From: JARRJY01 sp050116415
GTDB lineage: Bacteria; Pseudomonadota; Gammaproteobacteria; UBA6429; Thiohalophilaceae
Length of the DNA stretch: 5,527 bases
Direction of reading: 5' to 3'
Assembly (NCBI GenBank): GCA_050116415.1
Contig: JASFOS010000146.1
Location: forward strand, 1 to 5,527
Shown here: one piece after another, positions 1 to 5,527 of the stretch
How the letters are laid out: the number at the start of each line of letters is the position of its first letter
Numbering within the stretch: position 1 is the stretch's first letter
Program-made: the position numbers and the translations under genes
The notes under the pieces: model-generated
Told to the model about the DNA's origin: nothing
Seen by the model: only the letters and a program-made list of their open reading frames with translations
The model's database searches: none

Positions 1-1
1 G

Positions 2-664
2 ATATACCATGTCCGACCTGCCGCTGCCCTGTTACCTATGCTGCCACGTCTACCGGTGGATACCGCAAATCAACAATCAGACAAGCCCACAGAATTACCC
101 GCTTCAAATGAAGAAGCCGATATCTGTCTTTCACCACAAACTGACATCTTAAAAGAAGCGCTACAAACCCTTGGCAAAATGGGACCTGGCAACAAGGCAT
201 TGGATGTTGTCGCTAAAACAGCCCGCGCCATGCATGATGGCGTTGGTCTTAACCGGGTTGTGTTTGCCCGGCATGATCACACCACCAGAAGCTTGAAAGC
301 TGTGGTGATTGTCGGTTCCAGTAATGATCCCCTGTTTAATCGCTTTGAAATCAAGCTGGAGTTACCGCACCTGTTCACGCGCCTGATGGACAAACCACAA
401 GCTATTCTTATCAATGATCAGACGCGCAGCAAGTTCTGGTCACTGGTGCCCAAGGAGTTTGCCAAATTTATTGGTAGCAATTCTTTTGCGGCCATGTCGG
501 TTCATTACCAGCAACAACCACTGGGAATGTTTTACGTGGATCGTCATACCAGCTCTTGCCAGGTGGATGAAACAAGCTATAAATATTTCAAGACCCTGGC
601 AACCCAGTGTTCCAGGATACTGAACTCACTTAAGCGGATTGATCTGGAACAGGAAAAAGACTAA
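2..664 (+). CDS. HDOD/GAF-like signalling protein, C-terminal part (5' end outside window)
   Basis: The reading frame is open to the left edge. The first internal ATG (38) has no Shine-Dalgarno sequence and the residues before it read on smoothly (IYHVRPAAALLP), so this is probably the end of a longer protein. About 220 residues are visible. A low-complexity polar linker (roughly the first 45 residues) leads into a folded region of about 150 residues, with an ARAMHDGVGLNRVVFARHD segment followed by alternating strands and helices ending near QPLGMFYVDRH. From memory, this pattern matches the GAF-like tail found after the HDOD domain in gammaproteobacterial HDOD proteins, which are thought to act in signalling; the HDOD part itself is not in the window. 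No cofactor-binding residue can be assigned. It converges on recR with a 3 bp gap and no visible terminator. An orphan GAF-type protein is the main alternative. Confidence 0.72.
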   Translation: MYHVRPAAALLPMLPRLPVDTANQQSDKPTELPASNEEADICLSPQTDILKEALQTLGKMGPGNKALDVVAKTARAMHDGVGLNRVVFARHDHTTRSLKAVVIVGSSNDPLFNRFEIKLELPHLFTRLMDKPQAILINDQTRSKFWSLVPKEFAKFIGSNSFAAMSVHYQQQPLGMFYVDRHTSSCQVDETSYKYFKTLATQCSRILNSLKRIDLEQEKD

Positions 665-667
665 AAG

Positions 668-1264
668 CTAGACTTCACCACGCGCATCGAACGCGCGTGA
701 CAAGGTAGTGCCATTGACAAACTCGAGCTCTCCCCCCATCGGCACCCCATGCGCGATACGCGTGACTTTAATGCCGCGTGATGCAACTAACTCGGCGATA
801 TAGTGCGCGGTAGCCTCACCCTCAACTGTCGGGTTAGTAGCCAGGATCACCTCGCTGATTTCTCCCTGGTCGAGCCGGTCCGCCAGCTTGTCCAGGCCGA
901 TATCGGCAGGACCAATGCCATCCAGCGGTGACAAGTGTCCCATTAACACGAAGTACAGGCCTTTATAGTTAGTGGCATTGTCAATATTGGCGACATCGGC
1001 CGGCGACTCAACGATACAGAGCTGGCTGCGGTCGCGACTGTCGCTGCTACATAGGGAACAAACCGTATGCTCGGTCAGGGTACGGCACTGTTGGCAGTGG
1101 CCGATCTTTTCCACCGCTTCCAGCAGGCGTTCCGCCAGGTACGTTGCCCCCTGGCGATCACGCTGCAGCAAGTGGTAAGCCATGCGTTGCGCTGACTTGG
1201 GACCAACGCCCGGCAGGCAGCGCAAGGCTTCGATCAGCGAACTGAGTAAGGGGCTGGTTGACAT
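668..1264 (-). CDS. recR: Recombination protein RecR
   Basis: RecR works with RecF and RecO in the cytoplasm to load RecA onto SSB-coated gapped DNA. The 198 residues match the usual family length (about 200). In order: an N-terminal helix-hairpin-helix with LPGVGPKSAQRMAYHLL (17-33); a four-cysteine zinc site C57, C60, C69, C72; a Toprim domain (about 81-175) with CIVESPADV (83-91), the family block FVLMGHLSPLDGIGP (105-119) and ATNPTVEGEAT (142-152); and the C-terminal HGVPMGGELEFVNGTTLSRA (172-191). The start is firm: an in-frame TAA lies directly before the ATG and the next Met is residue 28, inside the helix-hairpin-helix. No clear Shine-Dalgarno sequence is seen. The ATG lies 10 bp after the ybaB stop, so translation is probably coupled to ybaB. 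It is the last gene of the dnaX operon. Confidence 0.97.
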   Translation of the reverse strand: MSTSPLLSSLIEALRCLPGVGPKSAQRMAYHLLQRDRQGATYLAERLLEAVEKIGHCQQCRTLTEHTVCSLCSSDSRDRSQLCIVESPADVANIDNATNYKGLYFVLMGHLSPLDGIGPADIGLDKLADRLDQGEISEVILATNPTVEGEATAHYIAELVASRGIKVTRIAHGVPMGGELEFVNGTTLSRAFDARGEV

Positions 1265-1274
1265 TTACAAGGTA

Positions 1275-1595
1275 TTAAAAAGGAAGTTTCATGCCCGGTG
1301 GCAGTCCCATACCGGCGGTTAAACTGGACATTTTTTCCTGGGTGGTTTTTTCTACCTGGCGTACCGCATCGTTGACCGCTGCCGCGATCAGGTCTTCGAG
1401 CATTTCCTTATCGTCACCCATCAGGCTGTCATCAATGGAGATGCGTTTTACATCGTGACGACAGTTCATGACCACGCTCACCATGCCGCCGCCTGACTGG
1501 CCAGTGACTTCGATGTTCGCCATCTCTTCCTGGGCTTTTTGCATGTTGGCCTGCATTTGCTGGGCCTGTTTCATAATATTACCTAAACCTTTCAT
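1275..1595 (-). CDS. ybaB: YbaB/EbfC family nucleoid-associated protein
   Basis: YbaB/EbfC proteins are small dimeric DNA-binding proteins that coat the nucleoid; the gene usually sits between dnaX and recR, as here. The 106 residues begin MKGLGNIMKQAQQMQANMQ, a long amphipathic N-terminal helix (about 3-28), followed by the beta region with IEVTGQSGGGMVSV (28-41), the helix block DDKEMLEDLIAAAVNDA, and the typical glycine/proline end GMGLPPGMKLPF. The start is set at the ATG at 1595, because GAGGAAA (1602-1608) lies 6 nt before it and the family normally starts near the GLGN motif. The frame also holds a TTG at 1610, but that codon overlaps the ribosome binding site and would add only five residues. 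The gap to dnaX upstream is 31 bp. Confidence 0.95.
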   Translation of the reverse strand: MKGLGNIMKQAQQMQANMQKAQEEMANIEVTGQSGGGMVSVVMNCRHDVKRISIDDSLMGDDKEMLEDLIAAAVNDAVRQVEKTTQEKMSSLTAGMGLPPGMKLPF

Positions 1596-1601
1596 AGTTA
1601 C

Positions 1602-1608
1602 TTTCCTC
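1602..1608 (-). promoter_or_regulatory. Ribosome binding site of ybaB (decides the start)
   Basis: On the minus strand GAGGAAA lies 6 nt before the ATG at 1595. It is the clearest Shine-Dalgarno sequence in the operon, and it overlaps the upstream TTG at 1610, arguing against TTG as the start. Confidence 0.8.
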
Positions 1609-1626
1609 AACCCTATCGTCGAATGA

Positions 1627-3267
1627 TTACTCTTCTACTACTTGCACAGAATTCGGTTTAACCGTGCCATTAAATGCTTCCAGGATAGACTGTACGTTGC
1701 CGTCATTTTCTATCGCGCTTTCTGCATCAGCCTGTTTCTCGGCAGCGATCCGTTCTTGTCTTGCCGCCGGTGTCTCACTCTCGACCGACTGTACTTCAAT
1801 ACTGATACGCAGCGGACGACCATACGCCTGTGACAAGGCATCCTGTATGCGCTGCTCGCGTTCCCTGGTTAACATCGGCCCACATGCCGGTTCCAGCGCC
1901 AGCTTGAACTTGTCATCCTGCCGTTCCAGCAAGACACAATTCATGATGAGTTGTTGATCAACACCGCCCAGCGAAAGCTGCGGGATCAGCTGGTGCCAAT
2001 CCGTGTCGTCAGAAACAGGCGCTGAGGCCGGCGTTGCTTTATCCGCCGGTGCTGTTGCTGCTGTTTTAACCGCCTGGCTTTCAACTGCTGGCTTTTGCGG
2101 CGCGGCCTGTTGTTCCACCGGGGGCGGTGGCGGGGCTGATTTACTGCGCCCCTGTGGTGAGGCCTGGCTAGCCGGCATCATGCCCTCCGGCCTGAAGGCC
2201 AGCATGCGCAATAGCACCATTTCCAGCCCGCCACGCGGGTCCGGGGCTAACGGTAAGTCACGGCGCCCCATCAGGCCGATCTGGTAATACAACTGGACAT
2301 CCTCGGGCGCAATTTGTTGTGCCAGTGATTCGAGGCTGGCTTTGTCGCCCATGCTTTCATCATAGGCTTCAGGCACCTGCTGTAACAATGCCAGGTAATG
2401 TAAATGTGAAATCAGCTCGGCGAGAATATCCGCGAAATCAGGCGCCTGCTCGGCCAGCTGTCCAACCACCTCCAGCACCGTTTTCGCCTGGCCATCGGCC
2501 AGTGCCGACAACAGGCTCAATACCTGGGAGCGATCGATGGTACCAAGCATGGCACGCACGTCAGCTTCTGACACCTGGCCGCCACCAAAGGCGATCGCCT
2601 GGTCCAGCAAGCTCAGGGCATCGCGCATACTGCCATCCGCGGCTTTGGCCAATTGCGACAAGCCGGCGGCTTCAAAGTTGAGGCCTTCCCGCCCCAGGAT
2701 ATCCTGTAAATAGTCCTGGATCTGTTCTGACGGCAGGCGACGCAGGTTAAATTGCAGGCAACGGGACAAGATGGTCACCGGCAGTTTTTGCGGATCCGTG
2801 GTTGCCAGCAGGAATTTCACATGCGGTGGCGGTTCTTCCAGCGTTTTCAGCAAGGCATTAAAACTGTGGTTGGACAACATGTGGACCTCGTCGATGAGGT
2901 AAACCTTGTAGCGGCCACGGGTTGGCGCATACTGCACGTTATCCAGCAAATCCCGGGTGTCCTCCACCTTGGTGCGTGAGGCGGCATCCACCTCGATCAG
3001 GTCAACGAAGCGCCCTTCATCGATTTCACGACATGCCGCGCACTCACCACACGGCGTGGAACTCACGCCCTGCTCACAATTGAGTGATTTGGCCAGAATA
3101 CGGGCAATGGTGGTTTTGCCCACCCCGCGGGTGCCGGTAAACAAAAAAGCGTGGTGTAACCGGTCTGCATCCAGCGCATTGATCAGGGCGCGCAGGACAT
3201 GGGTTTGTCCAACCATCTCGGCAAAATTTCGGGGACGCCACTTGCGCGCTAGAACCTGGTAACTCAT
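1627..3267 (-). CDS. dnaX: DNA polymerase III subunit tau (DnaX)
   Basis: Tau is the ATPase of the clamp loader and ties together the polymerase III cores and the DnaB helicase at the fork. From the start MSYQVLARKWRP the protein has 546 residues (E. coli tau 643). Visible: Walker A GTRGVGKT (45-52), zinc cysteines C64, C73, C76, C79, Walker B LIDEVH (124-129), sensor 1 LLATTDPQK (153-161), the SRC arginine-finger motif (168-170), sensor 2 around GSMRDAL (212-218), the collar domain to about 360, a Pro/Ala/Gln-rich linker (about 365-421) with six prolines at 379-384, and a C-terminal domain (422-546) that in the family binds polymerase alpha. The start is chosen by family homology; no Shine-Dalgarno sequence precedes it. 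An in-frame ATG at 3309 with AGG 5 nt upstream would add 14 residues. The still longer open frame to 3462 runs through ffs and is not coding. No A AAA AAG frameshift site is present. Confidence 0.96.
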   Translation of the reverse strand: MSYQVLARKWRPRNFAEMVGQTHVLRALINALDADRLHHAFLFTGTRGVGKTTIARILAKSLNCEQGVSSTPCGECAACREIDEGRFVDLIEVDAASRTKVEDTRDLLDNVQYAPTRGRYKVYLIDEVHMLSNHSFNALLKTLEEPPPHVKFLLATTDPQKLPVTILSRCLQFNLRRLPSEQIQDYLQDILGREGLNFEAAGLSQLAKAADGSMRDALSLLDQAIAFGGGQVSEADVRAMLGTIDRSQVLSLLSALADGQAKTVLEVVGQLAEQAPDFADILAELISHLHYLALLQQVPEAYDESMGDKASLESLAQQIAPEDVQLYYQIGLMGRRDLPLAPDPRGGLEMVLLRMLAFRPEGMMPASQASPQGRSKSAPPPPPVEQQAAPQKPAVESQAVKTAATAPADKATPASAPVSDDTDWHQLIPQLSLGGVDQQLIMNCVLLERQDDKFKLALEPACGPMLTREREQRIQDALSQAYGRPLRISIEVQSVESETPAARQERIAAEKQADAESAIENDGNVQSILEAFNGTVKPNSVQVVEE

Positions 3268-3357
3268 TGATTTATCGTAAAAGTGAGAACAATTAGTCTG
3301 GTTTGACATTCTAGCCTGAATACACCGGCAAGCACTAGAGGTTGTGATCATGAATAT

Positions 3358-3474
3358 GGGTGGCAACCCGAACCAGCCACACCCCGGCACCCGAATCCAC
3401 CGCTGCGGCTGCTCCCTTCCGGGCCTGACCGGGTTCACGGCTTCTCGTCGCGAGGGGACCAATCCGGGTCACCA
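3358..3474 (-). ncRNA. ffs: Signal recognition particle RNA, 4.5S type
   Basis: This RNA binds Ffh and takes ribosomes making membrane proteins to FtsY. Read on the minus strand, the hallmark apical domain is seen at 3403-3430: GGTCAGGC, then CCGGAAGG with the GGAA tetraloop, then GAGCAGCC, which is the Ffh-binding symmetric-loop signature. The flanks fold back into one long rod: GGTG (3473-3470) pairs with CACC (3362-3359), CCCG (3468-3465) with CGGG (3370-3367), and GATTGGTC with GGCTGGTT using several G-U pairs. The length of about 115 nt fits the E. coli form. The exact ends are estimated from the helix, to within a few bases. The gene lies just upstream of dnaX on the same strand, with no rho-independent terminator seen in between. 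Confidence 0.95.
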
Positions 3475-3488
3475 TCGAACAGGCGCGA

Positions 3489-3516
3489 AGCTTACCACGT
3501 CCGGCCAGCTATCCAA
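3489..3516 (-). promoter_or_regulatory. Candidate promoter of ffs
   Basis: On the minus strand TTGGAT (3516-3511) and TAAGCT (3494-3489) are 16 nt apart, followed by a GC-rich discriminator (TCGCGCC) and then about ten bases to the predicted RNA 5' end. A GC-rich discriminator is typical of stringently controlled stable RNA genes. The hexamers are only partial matches, so the position is plausible rather than certain. Confidence 0.4.
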
Positions 3517-3523
3517 AATGGAT

Positions 3524-3551
3524 GTGACGGTATTACACTATACTTTATTAA
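3524..3551 (+). promoter_or_regulatory. Candidate promoter of the barrel-protein gene
   Basis: GTGACG (3524-3529) and TATTAA (3546-3551) are 16 nt apart in an AT-rich stretch upstream of the gene at 3597. TATACT at 3539-3544 is an alternative -10 without a convincing -35. The region is shared back-to-back with the ffs promoter. Confidence 0.3.
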
Positions 3552-3596
3552 TAATCGACTACAATCCAGCCAAAATCCAACAGGTAACCCTTCGTT

Positions 3597-4244
3597 ATGA
3601 CAAGTATGCCTCACAAGCCAGGACTGTTATTTTTGCTCATTGCGCTGGTATTTTGGTGTCTGCCAGGACAGGCCAACGTTTTCGTCAACCCTGAAAGTTA
3701 TAACCTGAATTTCTACATCGGCTCGCTGGACCCGGACGAGGAAGCCGGGGTACTGGAAAATCCCAGCTCAAATATTGCCATCGGCTTTGCCAGCAATAAC
3801 CAATCGAGAACCTATCCCTACCTGGGCGTGGACCTGGAACTGTGGCTGTTACAAAGTGAATACGCCAATACGCTGCCACCGCCCTTGTTTGTTTCCCTGA
3901 ACGATGAAATGGAACTGGAAACCCTGGTATTAAGCATCGGCGGACGGGTAATGGTCCCCTACGGGACACCCTACCGTTTCTATTTGAGCGCAGGTTATGG
4001 CTATTACTACAGTGATATGCGTGTTTACGCCAACTTGCTGGGTATTCCCGGTTACTACGAGGACAGCACGCAAACCATTGCGCCTTATTTTGGTGCCGGC
4101 TTCAGGTATGAAATGGGCTACCGGCAAACCCTGGAAATTTTCTACCGGAAATGGACGCCGGAAGGTGACTTTAAGGGATTCTCGATCCCCGAAACCGAGC
4201 TGGGCGGTGAAGTCATGGGGATCGGCTTTGGGTTGCTGTGGTGA
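3597..4244 (+). CDS. Predicted outer-membrane beta-barrel protein, unassigned family
   Basis: I do not recognise a named family; the protein has 215 residues. The N-terminus is a signal peptide: H6 and K7, hydrophobic core about 9-22, and a likely signal peptidase I site after G24-Q25-A26. C21 is not in a lipobox. The mature part is rich in Tyr, Gly and alternating hydrophobic residues arranged as amphipathic strands, for example 35-44, 73-85, 107-122, 126-145, 161-186 and 202-215. It ends in GIGFGLLW, with a terminal aromatic residue as in proteins inserted by the BAM complex. This suggests a small barrel of about eight strands in the outer membrane. The start at 3597 has AGGT about 11 nt upstream; Met4 is the alternative. 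The gene is alone between ffs (divergent) and tRNA-Ser (convergent), so the neighbours give no hint of function. Confidence 0.82.
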   Translation: MTSMPHKPGLLFLLIALVFWCLPGQANVFVNPESYNLNFYIGSLDPDEEAGVLENPSSNIAIGFASNNQSRTYPYLGVDLELWLLQSEYANTLPPPLFVSLNDEMELETLVLSIGGRVMVPYGTPYRFYLSAGYGYYYSDMRVYANLLGIPGYYEDSTQTIAPYFGAGFRYEMGYRQTLEIFYRKWTPEGDFKGFSIPETELGGEVMGIGFGLLW

Positions 4245-4260
4245 AGTGACACTCAGCTCT

Positions 4261-4288
4261 TAAAGAAAAAGGGGCGCAAAGGCCCCTT
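4261..4288 (-). terminator. Rho-independent terminator of tRNA-Ser
   Basis: On the minus strand AAGGGGC (4288-4282), loop CTTTGC and GCCCCTT (4275-4269) form a perfect 7 bp stem followed by a TTTTTCTTT run (4270-4262). It begins 9 nt after the tRNA 3' end. On the plus strand the hairpin lacks a T-run, so it would stop transcription from the barrel-protein gene only weakly. Confidence 0.88.
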
Positions 4289-4297
4289 GATCAAGAC

Positions 4298-4388
4298 TGG
4301 CGGAGAAGGAGGGATTCGAACCCTCGATACGGTGTTACCGTATACACACTTTCCAGGCGTGCTCCTTCAGCCACTCGGACACTTCTCC
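4298..4388 (-). tRNA. tRNA-Ser, anticodon GGA
   Basis: The 91-nt gene folds as a class II tRNA. Acceptor GGAGAAG (4388-4382) pairs with CTTCTCC, followed by discriminator G and an encoded CCA (4300-4298). The anticodon stem is CACGC/GTGTG with loop CTGGAAA, giving GGA at 4354-4352, which reads UCC and UCU. A long variable arm (TACGGTAACACCGTA) and the T-loop GGTTCGAATCC are present. G as discriminator and the long variable arm are the expected serine identity features. It faces the barrel-protein gene and has its own promoter and terminator. Confidence 0.98.
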
Positions 4389-4404
4389 AGAAACCTGTAT
4401 TTTC

Positions 4405-4433
4405 ATTATCTCAATCGCATGCAGATTCATCGA
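4405..4433 (-). promoter_or_regulatory. Candidate promoter of tRNA-Ser
   Basis: On the minus strand GATAAT (4410-4405) is a 5/6 match to the -10 consensus, with TCGATG (4433-4428) 17 nt upstream as a weak -35. Initiation about 7 nt downstream would leave a leader of roughly 10 nt before the mature 5' end at 4388, to be removed by RNase P. Confidence 0.45.
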
Positions 4434-4677
4434 TCGCACGCCTGCGCGCTCCTTGCTCCGGGCCTACTGCCCTCCGCCTCTTCGATACGCGCCGTTTTTG
4501 CCACTAACTGCTCGCGCCAAAGAGCGCGCAAGGTTAAACCAGTTACCTGCCAAGTGCAAACAGTTGCGCCCGGTTTTCCACGTTATTGGTAAAATTCCTC
4601 GACTTTTTAATCATTCAGTATTCATGCATTATCCCATACAAATGATAGGGCTACATGAGAGAAAGGCCACTAACTAC
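4434..4677. other. Intergenic stretch, nothing supported
   Basis: GC-rich to about 4570, then AT-rich. Open frames here have no ribosome binding site and no recognisable protein. I see only small repeats: TGCGCGCTC (4443-4451) inverted at 4522-4530, and one copy of GCCACTAACT at 4500-4509 and another at 4666-4675. No RNA gene or mobile element is supported. Confidence 0.5.
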
Positions 4678-4699
4678 AATATTAGTATGTTATAATATT
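4678..4699. repeat. AT-rich dyad over the mltF -10
   Basis: AATATTA (4678-4684) and TAATATT (4693-4699) form a perfect 7 bp inverted repeat with an 8-nt spacer, overlapping the extended -10. It could be an operator, but AT-rich dyads often arise by chance. Confidence 0.4.
4688..4696 (+). promoter_or_regulatory. Extended -10 promoter, probable mltF promoter
   Basis: TGTTATAAT is a perfect extended -10 (TG, one base, TATAAT). No good -35 is seen about 17 bp upstream, which is usual for this promoter class. Initiation near 4703 would give an mltF leader of about 107 nt. TATACT at 4738-4743 is a second possible -10. Confidence 0.55.
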
Positions 4700-4719
4700 T
4701 TGCTTATCATTTGATCTTT

Positions 4720-4737
4720 GTGTGAACTGGTTCACAC
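4720..4737. promoter_or_regulatory. CRP/Vfr-like binding site upstream of mltF
   Basis: GTGTGAAC-TG-GTTCACAC is an inverted repeat with perfect 8 bp arms. It contains TGTGA (4721-4725), six bases, then TCACA (4732-4736), the exact core consensus of CRP-family sites. It lies downstream of the extended -10 and just before TATACT (4738-4743). At either promoter this position (about +26 or about -21) would fit repression better than classic activation. The binding protein is inferred. Confidence 0.55.
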
Positions 4738-4762
4738 TATACTTAAGAAATCAGGCAACCAA

Positions 4763-4774
4763 CCGATATATCGG
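4763..4774. repeat. 12 bp palindrome in the mltF leader
   Basis: CCGATATATCGG is a perfect palindrome ending 35 bp before the mltF ATG. It could bind a dimeric protein; with no loop it would form only a poor RNA hairpin. No function is known. Confidence 0.4.
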
Positions 4775-4799
4775 ATGTCTCAGTAACGGGGTCAGGCAC

Positions 4800-4803
4800 A
4801 AGG
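4800..4803 (+). promoter_or_regulatory. Ribosome binding site of mltF
   Basis: AAGG lies 6 nt before the ATG at 4810. An in-frame TAA at 4744 and the lack of any other start codon between it and 4810 fix this start. Confidence 0.65.
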
Positions 4804-4809
4804 CACAAT

Positions 4810-5527
4810 ATGAATAAGCGCGTCTTCACAAGTCTGCTGATTGTTTCCAGCCTGATCCTTGCTGGACTGCTCAATGCCTGCGCGCCCCGGCATAGCGCCC
4901 TGCAAAAGGTCCTGGACTCTGGCAAATTAGAGGTCGTGACCCGCAATGCGCCAACCACCTTTTACAATGGTCCCCATGGCCCAGCCGGCATGGAGTATGA
5001 CCTGCTCAAAGCATTCGCCGACGAACTCGGCGTTGAACTCGTTATCCACACTGCTGGCAATCTCAAGGAATTACTGGACAAGGTCAGTTCTGGCGAAGTC
5101 GCTATTGCGGCAGCCGGGTTAACGGTCACGGAAGAACGCAAAAAACGGGTCCGCTTTACCCCGGCCTACCAGGAAATTACCCAACAGGTAGTCTACCACG
5201 CGAATAACCTGAAAGCTGAATCCATTGCCGATTTAAACAAGGGCCATCTTGAAATCGTGGCCAATAGTAGCCACGTGGAAGCGCTGCAACGTCTGCAACA
5301 GTCACAGGCTGATTTATCCTGGGTAGAGAATGATTCACTGGGCAGTACCGAGTTACTCAAACTGGTTGCTGACCAGGTGCTTGATTTCACCGTAGCGGAT
5401 TCCAATGAAATCAAACTCAACCGTCGCTATTACCCGGATTTAAAAGTCGCTTTTGATATTTCAGAACCGCAATCATTGGCCTGGGCAATGCCATTAAGTG
5501 AAGATGACTCCCTGTACCGGGAAGCGG
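4810..5527 (+). CDS. mltF: Membrane-bound lytic murein transglycosylase F, N-terminal part (3' end outside window)
   Basis: MltF is an outer-membrane-attached enzyme that cuts the MurNAc-GlcNAc bond of peptidoglycan, forming 1,6-anhydro ends. The first 239 residues are present; E. coli MltF has about 518. The N-terminus is a lipoprotein-type signal with a lipobox LNAC (cysteine 24), so the mature protein should be lipid-anchored. From about residue 40 to the edge runs the periplasmic solute-binding-like (SBP_bac_3) regulatory domain, with family segments GKLEVVTRN, GMEYDLLKAFADELGVEL, AAAGLTVTEERKKRVRFTPAY, GSTELLKLVADQVLDFTVADS and AWAMPL. The catalytic SLT domain with its glutamate would lie beyond the window, so activity cannot be judged. 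An orphan SBP_bac_3 lipoprotein is possible but less likely given the detailed similarity to MltF. The AT-rich upstream region with dyads suggests regulated expression. Confidence 0.9.
   Translation, partial: MNKRVFTSLLIVSSLILAGLLNACAPRHSALQKVLDSGKLEVVTRNAPTTFYNGPHGPAGMEYDLLKAFADELGVELVIHTAGNLKELLDKVSSGEVAIAAAGLTVTEERKKRVRFTPAYQEITQQVVYHANNLKAESIADLNKGHLEIVANSSHVEALQRLQQSQADLSWVENDSLGSTELLKLVADQVLDFTVADSNEIKLNRRYYPDLKVAFDISEPQSLAWAMPLSEDDSLYREA

Noticed and set aside
679..699. Stem CACGCGC-N7-GCGCGTG near the end of recR as a terminator
   Set aside because: It lies inside the recR coding sequence and has no T-run right after it on either strand.
2003..2287. Open frames on the plus strand opposite dnaX
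   Set aside because: They are antisense shadows of strongly conserved dnaX coding sequence, without ribosome binding sites or recognisable products.
4298..4388. tRNA-Ser as an integration site for a mobile island
   Set aside because: The tRNA 3' end is followed at once by its own terminator and a housekeeping-type gene; no integrase and no duplicated tRNA end are visible.
4453..4695. Small open frames between tRNA-Ser and mltF as genes
   Set aside because: No Shine-Dalgarno sequence and no protein-like composition; one of them runs through the promoter-like region.
4743..4958. Minus-strand open frame over the mltF start
   Set aside because: It is antisense to the lipoprotein signal and start of mltF, which is well supported on the plus strand.
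1..5527. CRISPR array, insertion sequence, phage or defence system
   Set aside because: No regularly spaced repeats, transposase, terminal inverted repeats or defence-type genes are seen; the genes are core functions.

Overview
The window looks like an ordinary chromosomal housekeeping region of a gammaproteobacterium. The evidence is the dnaX-ybaB-recR gene order, E. coli/Pseudomonas-like protein motifs, a small (4.5S-type) SRP RNA, a tRNA-Ser with an encoded CCA, an outer-membrane barrel protein and an MltF-type lytic transglycosylase. Base composition is mixed, moderate GC by eye. I cannot name the genus.

Layout. 1-664 (+): C-terminal part of a signalling protein of the HDOD/GAF-like kind, entering from the left edge. 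668-3267 (-): the operon dnaX (clamp loader tau), ybaB (nucleoid-associated protein) and recR (recombinational repair), ending tail-to-tail with the first gene, 3 bp apart. About 3358-3474 (-): ffs, the 4.5S RNA of the signal recognition particle, just upstream of dnaX with no visible terminator between them. 3475-3596: a divergent promoter region. 3597-4244 (+): a small predicted outer-membrane beta-barrel protein with a signal peptide, not recognised as a named family. 4261-4288: intrinsic terminator of the tRNA on the minus strand. 4298-4388 (-): tRNA-Ser(GGA). 4389-4809: intergenic region with the tRNA promoter, a stretch where I see nothing, and then an AT-rich mltF promoter region with several dyads, including a TGTGA-N6-TCACA site. 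4810 to the right edge (+): N-terminal half of mltF.

How the parts relate. DnaX, YbaB and RecR are a classic DNA replication/repair cluster. ffs and tRNA-Ser serve protein targeting and translation. The barrel protein and MltF both act in the cell envelope but are separate transcription units. I found no mobile element, CRISPR array, phage remnant or clearly new system. The least ordinary parts are the mltF control region, the absence of the known dnaX frameshift signal, and the unassigned barrel protein.
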